From Planctomycetota bacterium (lineage in GTDB: Bacteria; Planctomycetota; UBA11346), in the NCBI GenBank assembly GCA_016745075.1, contig JADGDD010000001.1, positions 931,125 to 995,124 on the forward strand: DNA of 64,000 nucleotides, read 5' to 3'. The translations under genes were made by a program, and so were the position numbers. The number at the start of each line of letters is the position of its first letter. Position 1 is the first letter of the stretch. Below, piece by piece: positions 44,133-53,273 of this stretch. A model generated the notes under the pieces. The model saw only the letters and a list, made by a program, of their open reading frames with translations. It was not told the DNA's origin and did no database searches.

Positions 44133-45050
44133 ATGGACAACACCAAGGCGCTCGTTTTTGATATTCAACGCTTCTCTTTGCAAGATGGGCCGGGCATTCG
44201 TACTACGGTCTTTCTGAAGGGCTGTCCTCTACGTTGTGCATGGTGTCATAATCCAGAGAGCTGGAGTTTCACGACAGAGCTTTCTTTCGATGAACAAAAA
44301 TGTGAACATTGCCACGCATGCGTAGATGCCTGTCCAAGCAATGCCCATATCATCAATGTAGATAAGCACCACGCCTTCATTCGCACATTATGCGATAACA
44401 CAGGCGCCTGCGTAGAGGCGTGTCCAAATAGCGCTCTGAAGCTGTATGGTTATGATACTGATGTAGACAGTATTATGGAAGAAGTGATTAAAGACCGTGC
44501 CTATTATGATGAATCTGGTGGTGGCTTAACCATCTCTGGCGGCGAACCAATGAGTAACCTTTCATTCACTACGCAACTGCTCCATGCCGCTCGGGCAGCA
44601 CAGATAGCAACCTGCCTTGATACCAGTGGTTTTGCCCCTTGGAAACAGTACGACCGTATTAAACATCTGGTTGATGTCTGGCATATTGATTACAAAGCTA
44701 CTGGCGCTGAACTTCATAAAGAGCTCATCGGCGTTGATCGCCAGCCGATTATAGACAACCTCCATCGTATTCATGCAAGCGGTGCACGCATTATCTTACG
44801 CTGCCCATTGGTGCATGGTGTAAATGATAGCGATGAACATTTTCACTATATCGCCGATATTAGTAATAACTTGGCTGATATGACTATCGAATTCCTACCC
44901 TATCACGTTATGGGCGAAGCAAAACGCGATCGCATTGGACAAAAGGCCTCACATATGCCCAAAAAAGATGCTACTGAAGCAATCAAAACCGATTGGCGAG
45001 AGCGTTACTGCTCCTTCGGTGGCAATGAATCGATCTTAACCGTTTACTAG
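44133..45050 (+). CDS. Glycyl radical enzyme activating enzyme
   Basis: A 305-residue radical SAM activase that installs the glycyl radical on the upstream enzyme. The SAM cluster motif is CPLRCAWC after FSLQDGPGIRTTVFLKG. An inserted ferredoxin-like part carries two further 4Fe-4S sets (CEHCHACVDACP and CDNTGACVEACP), as in the CutD/HpdA type and unlike the short PflA. SGGEPMSN binds SAM. It lies just after the glycyl radical enzyme gene, with a weak AT-rich hairpin between, and the pair is the whole operon. Oxygen-sensitive by nature. Confidence 0.93.
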   Translation: MDNTKALVFDIQRFSLQDGPGIRTTVFLKGCPLRCAWCHNPESWSFTTELSFDEQKCEHCHACVDACPSNAHIINVDKHHAFIRTLCDNTGACVEACPNSALKLYGYDTDVDSIMEEVIKDRAYYDESGGGLTISGGEPMSNLSFTTQLLHAARAAQIATCLDTSGFAPWKQYDRIKHLVDVWHIDYKATGAELHKELIGVDRQPIIDNLHRIHASGARIILRCPLVHGVNDSDEHFHYIADISNNLADMTIEFLPYHVMGEAKRDRIGQKASHMPKKDATEAIKTDWRERYCSFGGNESILTVY

Positions 45051-45087
45051 TTTGTTTTCTGGACAAAGAGGTCCTTTGGCTCAACAT

Positions 45088-45116
45088 TTGCTTTCTCTCT
45101 AAAAAGAGCGTATCCT
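45088..45116 (+). promoter_or_regulatory. Possible promoter of HDOD gene pair
   Basis: TTGCTT at 45088-45093 and TATCCT at 45111-45116 are 17 bases apart, in the 104-base gap before the 122-residue gene. Both boxes are imperfect, so this is a modest prediction. Confidence 0.33.
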
Positions 45117-45154
45117 ATGAATGAAACGCAGTTTGAGAGGAAATATTTTCAGTC

Positions 45155-45523
45155 ATGGCTAGCACGTCATCCACACCCAAGCAAACGTCTTCACCGCAGA
45201 CACCGGTGGATAAAAAGAAAGAGCAGAGAATTCTCATTACTCAAGCTCAGGCAGGCATGTTGTTGGCTCGACCAATCCTCAATGCCTCTCAGGTCGTTAT
45301 TTGTGGTGCGGGCATGTCTTTGAATGAACATATCATTCATCAGCTGGCAATTCGTGGAGTCAAACGTATTTACGTTCAAGGACAACCGCTGCCAGAACCG
45401 GGACAAAAACCATTTGGTGAACGCTTAGCTGAGCTTGAACAACGTTTCAGCCGCGTCCACAGAAGTCTACTGATGCGTCATCTGCACCAAGCCATCAAAG
45501 ATGAGATGAGTAAGCGCTCATGA
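45155..45523 (+). CDS. Small regulatory-like protein coupled to HDOD gene
   Basis: A 122-residue protein. Residues 30-80 have the VxxGMxLAxPI...G.VICGAGMSLNEHII.QLAIRGVKRIYV pattern seen at the N-terminus of HD-GYP and related signalling proteins, preceded by a Ser/Thr/Lys-rich tail and followed by a basic helix. It overlaps the HDOD gene start by ATGA, so the two act together, perhaps as a split version of a larger signalling protein. No catalytic site is seen. Family assignment is by pattern only. Confidence 0.55.
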   Translation: MASTSSTPKQTSSPQTPVDKKKEQRILITQAQAGMLLARPILNASQVVICGAGMSLNEHIIHQLAIRGVKRIYVQGQPLPEPGQKPFGERLAELEQRFSRVHRSLLMRHLHQAIKDEMSKRS

Positions 45524-46368
45524 GTATTTCGCTAACCAGTATCGCTAGCATAGCTGCTTCCTCAGTTCCGCACACGTTTCCACAAATGCGTCACAAACTG
45601 GATGACCTCGCTGCTGATAATGCCTGTCCTCTTGAGCTTCTTGCTTCGGTGATTTTATCTGACCCAGGAGCTAGTGCTCTGGTGCTGAGCAAAGCTATTT
45701 CCGCTCAGCATGAAAGTAAAATGGTCAGTACTGCTGTCAGTCGCTTTGGCCTTTCCATGGTACGGGGAATAAGCCTTGAATTACAAGATATTCCAGGAGC
45801 CAGCCGCTCTCTTCATGCGGCCCTCTGGACCCAAGCCAATGCCTGTGCAACTATGACGCGCTTACTCTCCAAAGAATGCCATGTTGTCTTTGAAGGCGCA
45901 GAAACCCCAGAACAATTTCATTTAATTGGCCTCTTGCATGATTTAGGAAGCATTTGTGCTGCTCGTCATTTCACCGATGGCTATATTGCAGCAGGTAAAG
46001 AATTACAGAAAAAAGATGGTCATACATTTGGCCAATGCCTACGGAACCAAATCGGTATTTCGAACCATGACCTTGGGGCACTAATCTGTCGTTCTTTACG
46101 ACTGCCAGAAATCTATATGAGTTGCAATCGCTTTCATAATAGACCAGAGAAAGCAACCAAATATCAAAACGAAGTTGCCCTCATACATATTGCCAAACAG
46201 TTGATTGTTGGCTGTGGTTTTACCGTTGGTGGCAACAGCTTTATTCGAGACATCAATGAAGAAGCAATGGCTCGCTTGCACCTTCATGAAGAAGAACTCA
46301 TGAAAGTGATTACAGCATTTTTCAAAAGCATGGATGATATTTCCCACTTTGAAGGTGGGCTTATTTAA
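45520..46368 (+). CDS. HDOD domain protein
   Basis: A 282-residue protein of the HDOD (metal-dependent hydrolase-related output domain) family. The helical core carries ILSDPGASALVLSKAIS and LLHDLGSICAARHF; the HD motif is partly kept (HDLG). HDOD proteins act in signalling and regulation without proven catalysis. Coupled to the preceding 122-residue gene. A small hairpin at its end (46343-46359) may end transcription. Convergent with cobyric acid synthase. Confidence 0.82.
   Translation: MSISLTSIASIAASSVPHTFPQMRHKLDDLAADNACPLELLASVILSDPGASALVLSKAISAQHESKMVSTAVSRFGLSMVRGISLELQDIPGASRSLHAALWTQANACATMTRLLSKECHVVFEGAETPEQFHLIGLLHDLGSICAARHFTDGYIAAGKELQKKDGHTFGQCLRNQIGISNHDLGALICRSLRLPEIYMSCNRFHNRPEKATKYQNEVALIHIAKQLIVGCGFTVGGNSFIRDINEEAMARLHLHEEELMKVITAFFKSMDDISHFEGGLI
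46343..46359 (+). terminator. Hairpin overlapping the HDOD stop region
   Basis: A 7-bp stem (one T-G wobble) with loop TGA lies just before the stop codon and is followed by CTTATTT. A weaker repeat CTGTGT/ACACAG follows near 46376-46396. Possible terminator region between convergent genes; weak. Confidence 0.28.
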
Positions 46369-46438
46369 GATCATTCTGTGTCCACAAGATACACAGCGCT
46401 GTTCAGTCATGCCAACATAGCTGCTTCTAGTCAGTAGA

Positions 46439-47911
46439 TTATATACCAGCCATTTCCAGAAAGACTTTCATATCAACATTCTTTTGAACGTGTTCAGCTA
46501 AACGCTCAATAGCCGCATCAACATCATAAACGCCAGATGGAAGATTAAGTGCCGGTTGCCCTCGACGCTGCCGCAATTCATTCAACAAGTGCCCACGAGC
46601 TACATCATCATCAAATAAACCATGTAAATACGTACCACGAATAAAAGAGTGCTCATGTTGCCAACCGATAGTCTGGCCATCTGTTCGAGTCATCCACGGT
46701 AGAGCGCCATTGCTATCGGTTGCACCGTGATGAATCTCATATCCGTGTACGCTCATCCCATCGGTGGTACATGCTTTACATTCTTGTAATTCTTTTCCGC
46801 TAGCGAGTGTGGTTTCTATGGGCAACAACCCCATGCCACTCTCTTTCCCAGCTGCTCCTTCTACACCATGCGGGTCTGCAATAGAAAGTCCCAACATTTG
46901 CATACCACCACAAATACCTAAAATAGGAATGTTTTGAGCTTTCTGCTCTATTGCCCCCACAATGCCACTGCTTTGTATTGCACAAAAATCATCACGAACA
47001 TTTTTTGAACCTGGAAGAATAATAAGGTCTGGATCACCGAGGTCCCCAGGATTCCGTACAATACGAACAGAAACATCTGGCTCGACCAAAAGAGGGTCTA
47101 TGTCGGTTGCATTAGCAATGTGCGGCACATCTATCACCACAATATCAAGCAAATGTGGCGGCGCACGGTTTGGACCACGAGTTAAACGTACCGCGTCTTC
47201 CTCTGGCAATCCCATATTATGTAAATACGGAATAACTCCAACAACAGGTGTATGGGTTTCTGCTTCGACCATCACATGCGCATCATCTAAGAGCGATGCA
47301 TCACCACGAAAACGGTTTACTAAAAAACCGCGTAATAAATCTCGCTCCCATTGTTCAAACACCGTATAATGCCCAATAAAATGAGCGTAGACACCGCCGC
47401 GGTCAATATCTCCGGTTAAAATAACCGGCGCTTCTGCATGACGTGCCATTGCCATATTCACAATGTCATGTTTTTTAAGATTAATTTCTCCCGGTGAACC
47501 AGCCCCCTCTAAAATAATGAGTTCGGCTTCTTCCGCAAGTTCATCATAGGCTTCACAAGCAATAGCACGACCTTGCCGCTTATAGTCAATATAGCCCATA
47601 ACATCCATATCTTGAATGGCTTGCCCACGAACAATTATTTGTGCGGTCGTATCGGCAGTTGGTTTTAATAAGATAGGGTTCATTCGTACATCTGCTGGCA
47701 CACGACAAGCCATCGCCTGCACCGCTTGAGAACGGCCAATTTCCCCACCGTCACAAACAGCTGCGTTTAATGCCATGTTTTGCGCTTTAAATGGACGCAC
47801 CTTCACACCCATATTTGCAAAGATACGGCAAAAGGCAGAGCATAAAACACTTTTTCCTGCATCTGATGTACAGCCTTGAATCATAAACGCTGGAGTTTTT
47901 TTCTGAGACAT
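46439..47911 (-). CDS. cobQ: Cobyric acid synthase
   Basis: A 490-residue cobyric acid synthase, which amidates adenosylcobyrinic acid a,c-diamide in cobalamin synthesis. The N-terminal dethiobiotin-synthetase-like ATPase part begins with MIQGCTSDAGKSVL and KAQNMALNAAV, and the C-terminal glutamine amidotransferase carries GICGGMQMLG (catalytic Cys) and YLHGLFDD (His). Full length for the family. No other cob gene lies in the window. It may lead the same leftward operon as its downstream-facing neighbours only loosely, being 67 bases from the PhnP-like gene. Cobalamin would serve the B12-type radical SAM and MtaA-like proteins. Confidence 0.95.
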   Translation of the reverse strand: MSQKKTPAFMIQGCTSDAGKSVLCSAFCRIFANMGVKVRPFKAQNMALNAAVCDGGEIGRSQAVQAMACRVPADVRMNPILLKPTADTTAQIIVRGQAIQDMDVMGYIDYKRQGRAIACEAYDELAEEAELIILEGAGSPGEINLKKHDIVNMAMARHAEAPVILTGDIDRGGVYAHFIGHYTVFEQWERDLLRGFLVNRFRGDASLLDDAHVMVEAETHTPVVGVIPYLHNMGLPEEDAVRLTRGPNRAPPHLLDIVVIDVPHIANATDIDPLLVEPDVSVRIVRNPGDLGDPDLIILPGSKNVRDDFCAIQSSGIVGAIEQKAQNIPILGICGGMQMLGLSIADPHGVEGAAGKESGMGLLPIETTLASGKELQECKACTTDGMSVHGYEIHHGATDSNGALPWMTRTDGQTIGWQHEHSFIRGTYLHGLFDDDVARGHLLNELRQRRGQPALNLPSGVYDVDAAIERLAEHVQKNVDMKVFLEMAGI

Positions 47912-47978
47912 AATGCCCTTTCATTATAAAAAACGTTCATGATGAGACAGGCTTATTTAAAAAAATAAAGCAACCAGC

Positions 47979-48827
47979 TCACACCAAAAAAGAGAGGCCC
48001 ATTCCATCACAGGCGAGTTGTACATTGTCTGGTAAACGTTTTTCCCATTCAGCGTAACGTACTTCGTGCCCCATATGAATCAGGACAGTTTGTTTCGGCT
48101 GTAAACGTTTGATAATGGCTTCAGTTTCTGCCCAACAGGCATGGGTTGGATGTTCAGCCTCTCGTAACATATTTATGAATAAGACATCAAGGTGCTGTAA
48201 ATGCGTATCCACTGCAATAGGTAATGATTTAATATCCGTCAAATAACCACATGACTTGCCAAAACGAAAAATACTGACTCGCCCAGCTGCACCATGACTT
48301 GCCGCAAATGAACAAACAGGCAAACCAGCAATATCTATCGGCACAGCCTCCGCTAAAGCCTGTGTGGCCAATACCGGTGCGCCAAGTGTGTATGCTTTAT
48401 CTGGATCAGCAAAACAATAGGCGAACTGAGTTCGTAACTCAGCAAGGTCTTTGTCATAGCCGTAGAGCGTTATACTTTTCTTTTTGCCATGGGTACGCAT
48501 AAGGCGATTGAGATGCCGTAATTCATTAATGCCATGGGTATGATCTGCATGGGTATGAGTAATTAACACTCCATCACAACGGGTAATACAATCTTCTGGA
48601 TAAGAATTACCATCCCAATTTTTATAGGGATCTCGTAATTGATACATCAAGTCTGGACCTGTATCAATAAGAATGCGCTGCCCATGAGGACCATACAAGA
48701 TTGCCCCAGAACGACGACGAAAATCCCGTGGGTCTTCCGACCAAACTTCTCGCCATCCCCATGGTGGTGAACCATGGCTCGTGCCACATCCAGTAATAAC
48801 AAGCTTCCACTGCTCTTGACTCGTCAC
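47979..48827 (-). CDS. Metallo-beta-lactamase-fold hydrolase (PhnP-like)
   Basis: A 282-residue MBL-fold phosphodiesterase resembling PhnP (phosphoribosyl cyclic phosphodiesterase). The start ITGCGTSHGSPPWGW and the metal motif THTHADHTHGINELRHLNRL are typical; VLIHMGHE near the end completes the metal site. PhnP acts in phosphonate breakdown, but no phn genes are nearby, so the true substrate may differ. It is followed 3 bases upstream by truB and probably cotranscribed. Confidence 0.82.
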   Translation of the reverse strand: MTSQEQWKLVITGCGTSHGSPPWGWREVWSEDPRDFRRRSGAILYGPHGQRILIDTGPDLMYQLRDPYKNWDGNSYPEDCITRCDGVLITHTHADHTHGINELRHLNRLMRTHGKKKSITLYGYDKDLAELRTQFAYCFADPDKAYTLGAPVLATQALAEAVPIDIAGLPVCSFAASHGAAGRVSIFRFGKSCGYLTDIKSLPIAVDTHLQHLDVLFINMLREAEHPTHACWAETEAIIKRLQPKQTVLIHMGHEVRYAEWEKRLPDNVQLACDGMGLSFLV

Positions 48828-48830
48828 CTT

Positions 48831-49595
48831 TTACTGAACCTTTAATTTCGCTAATTCCGCAGCAGTTTGCTGACTGGCTTCGTCTGCCATATCCTGAACA
48901 ATATCGATCGGCAATAAATGATCTTGGGTAATCGGGTCGGGTAAATCATCTAATGTTGATGAATTGTCTAGACAAAACACACCAACACGCGTTCGGCGGA
49001 GTGCAGTTAAATAACCGCCCGTTCCAAGTGCAGTGCCAATTTGTCTCGCAAGTGTACGGATATAGGTGCCACGACCACAATGCACACGAATTGCAAGAAA
49101 TGGCCATTCATAAGAGAGAATCTCTAGACTATAAATCTGAACGGTCCGTTCTGGAATATCTACAGCAATCCCCTTACGCGCAAGTTTATAGGCAGGCTGA
49201 CCATTTACTTTTAAAGCACTAAAATGCGAGGGACGCTGTTTCACCTCTCCGGTTAAACTATCGCACACCGGTTTGATGTCCTGTAGTGTAGGAACCTGCT
49301 CAACAACAACTTCTTCACGTTCCTGCTCGGCATCATCTGATGCCGTAAAAGCACTGAGGTCTACGGTAGCCTCATACACCTTAGGCATACCCATTATTTT
49401 TTCGACCTCTTTAGTCGCTCGGCCTAAACAACAAACCAATACGCCAGTAGCCAATGGGTCAAGCGTTCCTGCATGTCCCGTTTTATTATTCCCAGCTGCA
49501 ATACGCACCTGAGTCATTGCACGATTAGAACTCATCTCTAATGGTTTATCGACAACAAAAAAACCGTTTATTAAACTCGGGCGACGACGAGACAT
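48831..49595 (-). CDS. truB: tRNA pseudouridine(55) synthase
   Basis: A 254-residue TruB, which makes pseudouridine 55 in the T loop of tRNA. The catalytic Asp is in HAGTLDPLATGVL, and KPLEMSSNRAM and the RRTRVGVF region also match. ATG at 49595 is preferred to a GTG at 49604 because the latter has a ribosome-binding site placed too close. Part of a leftward operon with the PhnP-like and IlvE genes. Confidence 0.96.
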   Translation of the reverse strand: MSRRRPSLINGFFVVDKPLEMSSNRAMTQVRIAAGNNKTGHAGTLDPLATGVLVCCLGRATKEVEKIMGMPKVYEATVDLSAFTASDDAEQEREEVVVEQVPTLQDIKPVCDSLTGEVKQRPSHFSALKVNGQPAYKLARKGIAVDIPERTVQIYSLEILSYEWPFLAIRVHCGRGTYIRTLARQIGTALGTGGYLTALRRTRVGVFCLDNSSTLDDLPDPITQDHLLPIDIVQDMADEASQQTAAELAKLKVQ

Positions 49596-49622
49596 GCTGT
49601 TCACGCTCTCATGGTAGTAGTA

Positions 49623-50540
49623 TTATGAACGAACTGGTGTCAGCCACTGTGACTTACTGGTATCACGACCATACACAGCATCTTCATAGGCCTGTTGAAT
49701 AAGTGTGGTAACAGGACCACGTTCACCAGTTCCGATTGCGCGATGATCTATGCTACTGGCCCAACTGACTTGGCAGCCAGTACCAACAAGAAAACATTCA
49801 TCAGCACGGTATAATTCAGTACGACCAACGGCACGTTCTTCCACAGAAATATTATGCTCTTGAGCAAGGTCTATAATAGAGCTGCGAGTGATACCTTCTA
49901 AAATACCAGAGGTTTTATCTGGTGTCACCAAGACACCATCACGTACGAGGAAAAGGTTTTCTGCTGAGCCTTCACTCACCTGTCCACGTTCATTTAATAA
50001 AATAGCCTCATCATAGCCATTCATGAGCGCTTCTGTTTTGGCTAACGCTGAATTAATATAGCCGCCATTCGCTTTCGCACGTGTTGGGATACTATTGTCA
50101 TGCAAACGTGTCCATGATGAAACGCAAAGTTTGAGACCCTTCGCTGTATCAAGGTAATCACCAAGCGGTTGAATGTAACACATGTAACCATTAGTAGCCT
50201 TAATCAAATCTGGGCCAAGCTCTGTACTATCCTTAAAAACCACAGGGCGTAAGTAACAATTGGTTTGCATCTTATTACGAGAGACCGACTCAATAGCTAT
50301 TTGCATCATCTCTTCTACTGATGGACTTTCCATCATAAGCATGCGCGCATTGCCTTGAAGACGCTTAAAATGTTCTTCTAGGAACAATAGATTCACTTGC
50401 TCACCATCCCAATAGCCACGTATGCCTTCAAAGCATCCAGTTCCATATTGTAACGCATGCGTATTGATAGGTACCACGCTGTCTTTGAGCGGAGCCCAGT
50501 TGCCGTTCAGGTATGCCAATAAAGTATTCTTGTCTGTCAT
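49623..50540 (-). CDS. ilvE: Branched-chain amino acid aminotransferase
   Basis: A 305-residue fold-type IV PLP aminotransferase that makes leucine, isoleucine and valine from their keto acids. The PLP Lys is in KANGGYINS, and QYGTGCFEGIRGYW and VSEGSAENLFLV are family hallmarks. It leads the leftward operon with truB; the gap to it is 27 bases. A divergent glgC starts 103 bases away. Confidence 0.95.
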   Translation of the reverse strand: MTDKNTLLAYLNGNWAPLKDSVVPINTHALQYGTGCFEGIRGYWDGEQVNLLFLEEHFKRLQGNARMLMMESPSVEEMMQIAIESVSRNKMQTNCYLRPVVFKDSTELGPDLIKATNGYMCYIQPLGDYLDTAKGLKLCVSSWTRLHDNSIPTRAKANGGYINSALAKTEALMNGYDEAILLNERGQVSEGSAENLFLVRDGVLVTPDKTSGILEGITRSSIIDLAQEHNISVEERAVGRTELYRADECFLVGTGCQVSWASSIDHRAIGTGERGPVTTLIQQAYEDAVYGRDTSKSQWLTPVRS

Positions 50541-50643
50541 AGCGGAAACTATAGCTAGAATCTACCGCTGACAATAGGGTGCCTACTTGCCCTCCCCTCT
50601 AAGCCCTTACTATCGCTGATTCTTACTATTCTTAGGATTCCTT

Positions 50644-51909
50644 ATGCGTAGCACATCCCTGACTCCACTCTCTTCACAACATACCGTTTTGGCCTTTGTT
50701 TTGGCGGGCGGACGAGGAACGCGCTTAAACCCACTCACTGAAGAGCGCTCTAAGCCTGCCGTCCCGTTTGGTGGACGTTACCGTATTATTGATTTCGTAC
50801 TCTCAAATCTGATCAATTCCGGGATCTATAGTACCTATGTGATGACTCAGTACATGAGTCAAAGTCTCAATGAACACCTGAACGATGCATGGAACTTTGG
50901 CTCTGCTCTAAAAGATGTTTTTGTTTCCTCCGTTCCTGCTCAACAACGAACTGACGGCTCGTGGTACAAAGGTACTGCTGATGCTGTATATCAAAATTTC
51001 AATCTCATCTCTGACCATGATCCAGATATTATGCTGGTATTCGGTGGCGACCATATTTTCTTAATGGACGTACGACAACTCATTCAGTTTGGTCTCAACA
51101 AACGAGCAGATGTAACGATTGCCTGTAACACTGTTCCTATTAGCGAAGCCAGCCGTTTTGGAGTAATTGAAGTTGATGACGAATGGCGAATTACTGGTTT
51201 TCAAGAAAAGCCAGAAAAACCAACGCCACTACCAAATAATCCGGACATGGCATTGATTTCCATGGGCAACTATTCTTTTGACACAGATGTCTTAAAAGAA
51301 TACTTAGAAGCAGACGCGGACATTGAAGATTCTTCTCATGATTTTGGTAAAAACATTTTGCCAACCATGCTCGCAGACGGCAAAAAATTATTCGCCTATG
51401 ATTTCAATCAAAACACCATCCCAGGCAGCAGCGTCTCCAGTAGTTACTGGCGTGACGTTGGAACCATGGAATCCTATTACGAAGCCGCGATGGACTTACG
51501 CTCTATCCAACCAGAGCTTGATATCTATAACGCACAATGGCCTATTCGTTCAGAACTTGTTAATTTACCACCAGCCAAATTTGTCCATAATATTAGCCCA
51601 CGCATGGGACAGGCACATCAATCAATTATTGCAGAAGGCACCATTGTTTCTGGAGGCACCGTTGTTAATTCTGTTGTTGGTCGAAACTGCCGCATCAACA
51701 GCTATGCCCATGTAGAAGACTGCGTTATTATGGATGACGTTACTATTGGTCGTCATGCACAAATTCGCAATTGTATTATTGATAAACATTGCGTTATTCC
51801 TGAAAATGATGTTATCGGATTTAATCACGAACAAGATGCTCAACGTTTTCATATTTCTGACTGTGGACTTGTGGTCATTGCTAAAAGCACAAAAGTCACA
51901 CCGGTTTAG
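50644..51909 (+). CDS. glgC: Glucose-1-phosphate adenylyltransferase
   Basis: A 421-residue GlgC that makes ADP-glucose for glycogen. The nucleotide-binding start FVLAGGRGTRLNPLTEERSK and the FGGRYRIIDF motif are intact, FQEKPEKP and the C-terminal left-handed beta-helix follow. Weak ribosome-binding site (TTAGGATT). It leads a rightward operon with an unknown protein, a DUF4912 protein, a GH57 branching enzyme and a GNAT protein: a glycogen-synthesis set in which a GH57 enzyme replaces GlgB. Confidence 0.96.
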   Translation: MRSTSLTPLSSQHTVLAFVLAGGRGTRLNPLTEERSKPAVPFGGRYRIIDFVLSNLINSGIYSTYVMTQYMSQSLNEHLNDAWNFGSALKDVFVSSVPAQQRTDGSWYKGTADAVYQNFNLISDHDPDIMLVFGGDHIFLMDVRQLIQFGLNKRADVTIACNTVPISEASRFGVIEVDDEWRITGFQEKPEKPTPLPNNPDMALISMGNYSFDTDVLKEYLEADADIEDSSHDFGKNILPTMLADGKKLFAYDFNQNTIPGSSVSSSYWRDVGTMESYYEAAMDLRSIQPELDIYNAQWPIRSELVNLPPAKFVHNISPRMGQAHQSIIAEGTIVSGGTVVNSVVGRNCRINSYAHVEDCVIMDDVTIGRHAQIRNCIIDKHCVIPENDVIGFNHEQDAQRFHISDCGLVVIAKSTKVTPV

Positions 51910-51933
51910 AAAACCAGTACAAGCCTAGCAATC

Positions 51934-52434
51934 ATGAATCAACACCGCTATCAAGACCGCTTTGAATTGCCTGAAGGCCGCCTCGCCATTGATTACGAGA
52001 CGGAAAACGGGATTGTTGTCTACTCTTTAACTGCTCATGCTCTACAGGCAATTAATCGCCACCAATGGATAGAAAGTGAAAAGCGTGGCTATGACTGTGG
52101 TAACGATACGATCGAAGAATGGCTTCAGCGATACTGGAAAGGTTGGGTTCGCTCCAAATTACTTGAACACTTTCTGGGCAAACGTTTTTGGGGTGCATTT
52201 GGAAGTGACACCTTCAACCTTTTTCGACACCAAAGCTTTAACGCCATTGCCGATGAAGAAACCAGCCAAATTATTGCAGATAAACTTGCTGATGGCGGAG
52301 AAAATTTAGACATTATCAATTGGGCTATCCAAGAAAAAAGAGACATAGATGGTGTCATTGCCTTACTTGAACGCATAGATATCAACGCCCAACGCCAACG
52401 ACTTTTAACAAATCACATTCGATTATTCTTATGA
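51934..52434 (+). CDS. Unknown protein in glycogen operon
   Basis: A 166-residue protein of no family I recognise. It is mixed alpha/beta with the aromatic-rich stretch EEWLQRYWKGWVRSKLLEHFLGKRFWGAF and a helical C-terminus (EETSQIIADKL...INWAIQEKRDIDGVIALLERIDI). No membrane or signal segment. The stop overlaps a downstream ATG by ATGA, but that start is less likely than one 54 bases later with a ribosome-binding site. Its place between glgC and the DUF4912 gene suggests a role in glycogen synthesis or its control. Confidence 0.62.
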   Translation: MNQHRYQDRFELPEGRLAIDYETENGIVVYSLTAHALQAINRHQWIESEKRGYDCGNDTIEEWLQRYWKGWVRSKLLEHFLGKRFWGAFGSDTFNLFRHQSFNAIADEETSQIIADKLADGGENLDIINWAIQEKRDIDGVIALLERIDINAQRQRLLTNHIRLFL

Positions 52435-52484
52435 AGCTACCGCACAAAGAATACACACAGAATACCGCTAAAGGAGAGAAAAAC

Positions 52485-53273
52485 ATGAACCTTGAAAAAT
52501 GCACTGTGAAAGAGTTGCGGAAACAAGCTCAAGCGCTTGCTATAAAAAACCGGTCTAAAATGCGCAAAGCAGAACTCATCAGCGCTCTTAAAGCTGCTCA
52601 GACAGCACACGCCAGTGACCCAGCACCAATACCAGAACAACTAACCAGCCCATCTTCACGCATGCTGCAAGAACAAAAGCAGCAGCAACGTGAACAATTT
52701 CCGAATGGAGATCCTGGCCTCCCTATACCTGAGCGTTACGAAGAAGACATTCTACAATTGATGGTTCGTGATCCACAACACGTCTACGCTTACTGGGAAA
52801 TATCTTCGGCCACCTTAGAAAAATTACGTACTGAGCACGGACCTATGAATGATGCCGTTCTTATTCTTGAAACGAATACTGGCACAGAAATGCGTGTAGT
52901 TGATTTAACAACGAATAATTACTTTCTCACCGTTCCTGAAAATGCTGAATACCGTGTTCGCCTTGCCGTACGTGATAAAGGCAATGAAGTGCACAACTTC
53001 ATGGAAAGCAGCCCTGCCAATACCCCAAGTGCTCAACCACAAACCCATAACAGTGATGAGCATCAATGGATGGCAGTTGATGAAACAGGTACCATCAATG
53101 ACCGCGACTTTCATGAGCTTGTTGATAGCGCCGGCCTTCCTGGTGGTCCCAACAGTGCAAGCCTGCAAAAACGGCCGCATACATGGGTTGGTGATGCCTT
53201 CAACTTGCCTTCTAGCCATAGCTTTTCGAGTTCTCTCTTGAGCAGCGCATCTCTCACTCGTCAGGAGTCCTAA
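52485..53273 (+). CDS. DUF4912 protein with SAP/Rho-like N-terminus
   Basis: A 262-residue protein. The start MNLEKCTVKELRKQAQALAI resembles the SAP-like helical module at the N-terminus of Rho, and the middle carries the DUF4912 domain (YEEDILQLMVRDPQHVYAYWEIS). The end is low-complexity and Ser-rich. The ATG at 52485 has AAGGAG eight bases upstream and begins at the first conserved helix. It ends at the base where the GH57 ATG starts (TAATG), so the two are coupled. DUF4912 often sits with GH57 genes, but its role is not known. Confidence 0.75.
   Translation: MNLEKCTVKELRKQAQALAIKNRSKMRKAELISALKAAQTAHASDPAPIPEQLTSPSSRMLQEQKQQQREQFPNGDPGLPIPERYEEDILQLMVRDPQHVYAYWEISSATLEKLRTEHGPMNDAVLILETNTGTEMRVVDLTTNNYFLTVPENAEYRVRLAVRDKGNEVHNFMESSPANTPSAQPQTHNSDEHQWMAVDETGTINDRDFHELVDSAGLPGGPNSASLQKRPHTWVGDAFNLPSSHSFSSSLLSSASLTRQES

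Noticed and set aside
45117..45323. 68-residue rightward open frame starting at 45117
   Set aside because: It overlaps the better supported 122-residue gene in another frame and is basic, low-quality sequence without a family.
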